DNA from: an uncultured Lachnospiraceae bacterium
GTDB taxonomy: Bacteria > Bacillota > Clostridia > Lachnospirales > Lachnospiraceae
Assembly (NCBI GenBank): GCA_949949005.1
Contig: CATLHM010000006.1
Location: forward strand, 113,812 to 177,811
DNA length: 64,000 bases
Direction: 5' to 3'
Shown: piece by piece, positions 61,661 through 64,000 of the stretch
Position numbering within the stretch: position 1 is the first letter of the stretch
Layout of the letters: the number at the start of each line of letters is the position of its first letter
The notes under the pieces: generated by a model
Told to the model about the DNA's origin: nothing
Database searches by the model: none
The model's input: the letters and a program-made list of their open reading frames with translations, nothing else
Position numbers and translations under genes: made by a program

Positions 61661-61891
61661 GATCCGTTTTCCGCTTCCTGTTCATTTCTTTGAAAGCCCC
61701 GGACAGCGGCTGTGTGGATGGGCGTGCCTGCACGCACAGCCATACAGACATTGGACGGGCAAGCCGGTATGAGTATGTAGGGCAATAGCCCGGAATACGA
61801 ATACCGGCGGCGATTGCGGGAGCAGGTCGTGCGGAGCAATCGGCTTTCATGCCTTGGTGGTGCGCCGCGCCAGCGGCGCATGTAAGTTTAC
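61661..61891 (-). promoter_or_regulatory. Hairpin-rich leader between asnS and hemA
   Basis: No gene is supported in these 231 bases. Three hairpins are visible: an 8-bp perfect stem 61861-61868 with 61873-61880; a long imperfect hairpin with outer arms 61764-61770 and 61801-61807 and inner GGGC/GCCC; and a GCTGTG/GCGTGC stem region 61709-61740. They could be the asnS 3' end, a hemA leader, or dispersed repeats. Confidence 0.45.
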
Positions 61892-63283
61892 CTACAATTC
61901 GCAGTTATTCACTGTCCTCGGGAAGGGAATCACGTCTCTGATGTTAGCCATGCCTGTCAGGTACATCACGCATCTCTCAAAACCCAGCCCAAAGCCTGCA
62001 TGGCGCACGGAGCCATAGCGGCGCAGGTCAAGGTAAAAGTCATAATCTTCTCTGTTTAAGCCAAGCTCCTCTATCCTCTTCTCCAAAAGCTCCAGCTGAT
62101 CTTCCCTCTGGCTCCCGCCGATGATCTCGCCGATGCCCGGAACCAGGCAGTCCATGGCCGCCACGGTCTTTCCATCCTCGTTCAGTTTCATATAAAAAGC
62201 CTTGATCTCCTTGGGATAATCCGTCACAAACACCGGGCGCTTAAATTCTTTTTCCGTGAGATACCTTTCGTGCTCGGTCTGCAAATCGCTGCCCCATGCC
62301 ACCTTATATTCAAATTCATCATTGTGCTTCTCCAGAATCTCAATGGCCTGGGTATAGGTCACATGCCCGAACTCAGAGTCCAGCACATGGGTAAGCCTCT
62401 CGATCAGCCCCTTGTCCACAAACTGATTAAAAAATGCCATCTCCTCCGGTGCATTATCCAGAACGTAGCGGATCACATACTTCAGCATTTCCTCCGCAAC
62501 CGCCATATCGTCCTTTAAGTCCGCAAAGCACATCTCCGGCTCGATCATCCAGAACTCTGCCGCATGGCGGGCCGTGTTGGAATTCTCTGCCCGGAAGGTC
62601 GGGCCAAAGGTATAAACATTCTTAAACGCAAAAGCATAGGTCTCCACATCAAGCTGTCCGCTCACCGTCAGGTTGGTAGGTTTGCCGAAAAAGTCCTGGC
62701 TGTAATCCACTGCCCCCTCCTGGGTCCTCGGCACATTTTCCAGATCCAGGGTGGTCACCTTAAACATTTCTCCCGCTCCCTCGCAGTCGCTTCCGGTAAT
62801 CAGAGGGGTATGCACATAGACGAATCCTCTCTCCTGGAAAAACTGATGGATGGCAAAGGCCGCCAGGGAACGCACCCGAAACACTGCCTGAAAGGTGTTC
62901 GTCCGCGCCCGCAGATGGGATATGGTGCGCAGATATTCAAAGCTGTGCCGCTTCTTCTGCAGAGGGTAATCCGAGGGGGAAATCCCTTCCACCACGACCT
63001 CCCGGGCCTGCATCTCCAAAGGCTGCTTGGCTCCCGGCGTTACCACGATTTTCCCGGTCACAGTGACCGCGGCGCCCACGCCCACCCTGGCAATCGCATC
63101 AAAATCCTCAAGGGCGTCAGAGTACACCACCTGCAGCGGTTCAAAAAAGCTTCCGTCATTCACCACCAGAAACCCGAAGTTTTTGGAGTCCCGGTTGCTT
63201 CTCACCCATCCGCCTACCGTTACCTCTTTCTCCGCATAACTTTCTTTTTCACGGAATATATCCTTAATATTGGTCAGTTCCAT
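61892..63283 (-). CDS. asnS: Asparaginyl-tRNA synthetase
   Basis: This 463-residue class IIb synthetase charges tRNA-Asn. An OB-fold anticodon-binding domain covers about 15-110 ([25 protein letters not shown]). The catalytic core has [13 protein letters not shown], motif 2 [22 protein letters not shown] and motif 3 [16 protein letters not shown], ending in [15 protein letters not shown]. Length is normal for bacterial AsnRS. It is a housekeeping gene upstream of the hemA operon. Confidence 0.97.
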   Translation of the reverse strand: MELTNIKDIFREKESYAEKEVTVGGWVRSNRDSKNFGFLVVNDGSFFEPLQVVYSDALEDFDAIARVGVGAAVTVTGKIVVTPGAKQPLEMQAREVVVEGISPSDYPLQKKRHSFEYLRTISHLRARTNTFQAVFRVRSLAAFAIHQFFQERGFVYVHTPLITGSDCEGAGEMFKVTTLDLENVPRTQEGAVDYSQDFFGKPTNLTVSGQLDVETYAFAFKNVYTFGPTFRAENSNTARHAAEFWMIEPEMCFADLKDDMAVAEEMLKYVIRYVLDNAPEEMAFFNQFVDKGLIERLTHVLDSEFGHVTYTQAIEILEKHNDEFEYKVAWGSDLQTEHERYLTEKEFKRPVFVTDYPKEIKAFYMKLNEDGKTVAAMDCLVPGIGEIIGGSQREDQLELLEKRIEELGLNREDYDFYLDLRRYGSVRHAGFGLGFERCVMYLTGMANIRDVIPFPRTVNNCEL

Positions 63284-63360
63284 TTTGTTCCTACCTTTCT
63301 CCTGTACATTTTTTCATATTTTACCACATTTTTCTTCTCCTTAAAACCCTGTTGCAGGTT

Positions 63361-63746
63361 TTATCTTCCATACATTCCAAAGTAATTCCGGGCCGTCTCT
63401 TCGTCCAGGGAAAAAATCTTTTGGATTTTTTCTATAATCCTTGCTTCGGAAATCCCTTCTTCCATATAGTCCGCTATGAGTCCTCTGACTCCCTGTTGTA
63501 TTCCCTGTCTTGCTTCTTCACCCCAGATAAAAACTCCGCCCCGCTTAAACCATACCCCGCTCCTTTTTGTATCTTTCGATATTTTGCCTGCAATTTTTTA
63601 AGCTGTTTTTTATATTCCAGGACATCATATTCCATACACCTTACAGGCATGGCATAATAAACCGTTTCCTGGTTTTCCACCCCGATCAGCAGATAGCTTC
63701 CCCCTCTGCAGATCTTCCTTAATATATCCCTTGTCCTTCTGCTCAT
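63361..63746 (-). pseudogene. Broken Rpn-family transposase/nuclease gene
   Basis: An internal piece of an Rpn nuclease (YLLIGVENQETVYYAMPVRCM, then GAEFLSGVKKQDR) is read in one frame and ends early. In another frame the sequence continues as GVRGLIADYMEEGISEARII and IQKIFSLDEETARNYFGMYG up to a stop at 63361-63363, the typical C-terminal tail. The catalytic middle is deleted at the frame switch (about 63500-63540), and the N-terminal 70 or so residues are missing at the right end, where mobile-element sequence begins. Confidence 0.8.
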
Positions 63747-63792
63747 GTGAGATAAAGAAGTAAAAGAAGTGTAAAAAATTTTGCCGTTCCCT

Positions 63793-63811
63793 GTCCGGCT
63801 GACTGCCGGAC
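63793..63811 (-). terminator. Terminator after the serine recombinase gene
   Basis: GTCCGGC and GCCGGAC form a perfect 7-bp stem with a 5-nt loop just after the recombinase stop. A TTTTTT run lies about 13 nt further on the minus strand. Confidence 0.6.
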
Positions 63812-63821
63812 GGGTCGGGCT

Positions 63822-64000
63822 TTAGTCGGGCAACTCTTCCTTGCCGACAAAAGAGTAATAGATTTCGATTTTTTGTCTGCGGAGCTTCCCCCGGCGTTTC
63901 CCGTCAAGGGCTTCCGATTCGTGGATTACGATTTTCTCCACAAACTCCCGCAACAGGGTAGGGGTGAGTTCCTCAAAGCTGGTGTACTTGCGGACTACTT
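63822..64000 (-). CDS. Large serine recombinase, C-terminal end (5' partial)
   Basis: The last 59 codons read VRKYTSFEELTPTLLREFVE, then KIVIHESEALDGKRRGK, and end RRQKIEIYYSFVGKEELPD. This is the C-terminal DUF4368-like region of TnpX-type large serine recombinases that move integrative elements in Clostridia. The rest lies right of the window. In such elements the recombinase gene usually sits at one end, so the element boundary is probably between here and the broken Rpn gene. Confidence 0.82.
   Translation of the reverse strand, partial: VVRKYTSFEELTPTLLREFVEKIVIHESEALDGKRRGKLRRQKIEIYYSFVGKEELPD

Overview
The window reads as one contiguous stretch of a Gram-positive, anaerobic gut-type Firmicute chromosome, most likely Lachnospiraceae (Enterocloster/Hungatella/Blautia-like). 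The grounds are the YesM/YesN-type two-component systems, CUT1 sugar ABC transporters with LAGCG lipoproteins, strong GGAGG ribosome sites, a glycyl radical enzyme, Rpn-type transposase relics, and a GC content near 50% by eye. The taxon is inferred, not proven. No rRNA, tRNA or CRISPR array was seen. From about 4.4 kb to the right edge every supported gene lies on the minus strand.

Layout. (1) 0-3.1 kb, plus strand: the end of an LplC-type sugar permease and a GH31 alpha-glycosidase with a PA14-like insert. (2) 3.1-4.4 kb: an AT-richer island between two perfect inverted repeats, holding a RelB/DinJ-like antitoxin, a PIN toxin and an Rpn transposase remnant. (3) 4.4-12 kb: a methyltransferase, then an LplB/LplC/lipoprotein transporter with its own sensor kinase and AraC-type regulator. 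(4) 12-38 kb: a large catabolic locus. It has a second kinase/regulator pair, a MalFG-type transporter, a GH4 enzyme with a CHGH motif (alpha-galacturonidase-like), a GH105 unsaturated uronyl hydrolase, a GH3 hexosaminidase-like enzyme and a six-hairpin glycosidase. It also has a glycyl radical enzyme with its activase, two dehydrogenases, a Gfo/Idh/MocA oxidoreductase, a cupin, an SMP-30 lactonase, an FGGY kinase and a DeoC-type aldolase. (5) 37.6-43.8 kb: a third regulator/kinase pair beside a third LplBC transporter. (6) 44-51.3 kb: HD protein, GH43, GNAT, inositol-phosphatase-like enzyme, LacI regulator, HAD phosphatase, an HPr-like protein without its active-site histidine behind a structured leader, and a zinc polyol dehydrogenase. 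(7) 51.3-52.2 kb: HicAB toxin-antitoxin. (8) 52.2-61.7 kb: a tetrapyrrole/siroheme operon (hemA, sirC-hemC fusion, cobA-hemD fusion, hemB, hemL) followed by a CoA-disulfide-reductase/rhodanese/sulfite-reductase fusion that is its likely siroheme user. (9) 61.9-64 kb: asnS, a broken Rpn gene and the 3' end of a large serine recombinase, which suggests the edge of an integrated element.

How it works together. Regions 3-5 look like glycan-use loci aimed at plant cell wall material (rhamnogalacturonan, xyloglucan or xylan side chains). Each has its own sensor, AraC-type regulator, lipoprotein and permeases, with intracellular glycosidases. In region 4 a 17-bp site repeated 16/17 at the same distance from two -10 boxes ties the GH4/glycyl-radical operon and the transporter operon to one regulator, plausibly the adjacent one.

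The most interesting items are: the glycyl radical enzyme with a Cys-Tyr-Glu centre in an operon that also has a kinase, DeoC and an alcohol dehydrogenase (a possible radical route through a 2-deoxy sugar); a modular family of hairpin repeats filling gaps inside operons and lending stop codons and ribosome sites to genes; the structured leader of the HPr-like gene; an in-frame 42-bp tandem repeat in the sirC-hemC fusion; and the three-part sulfur redox fusion next to siroheme synthesis.
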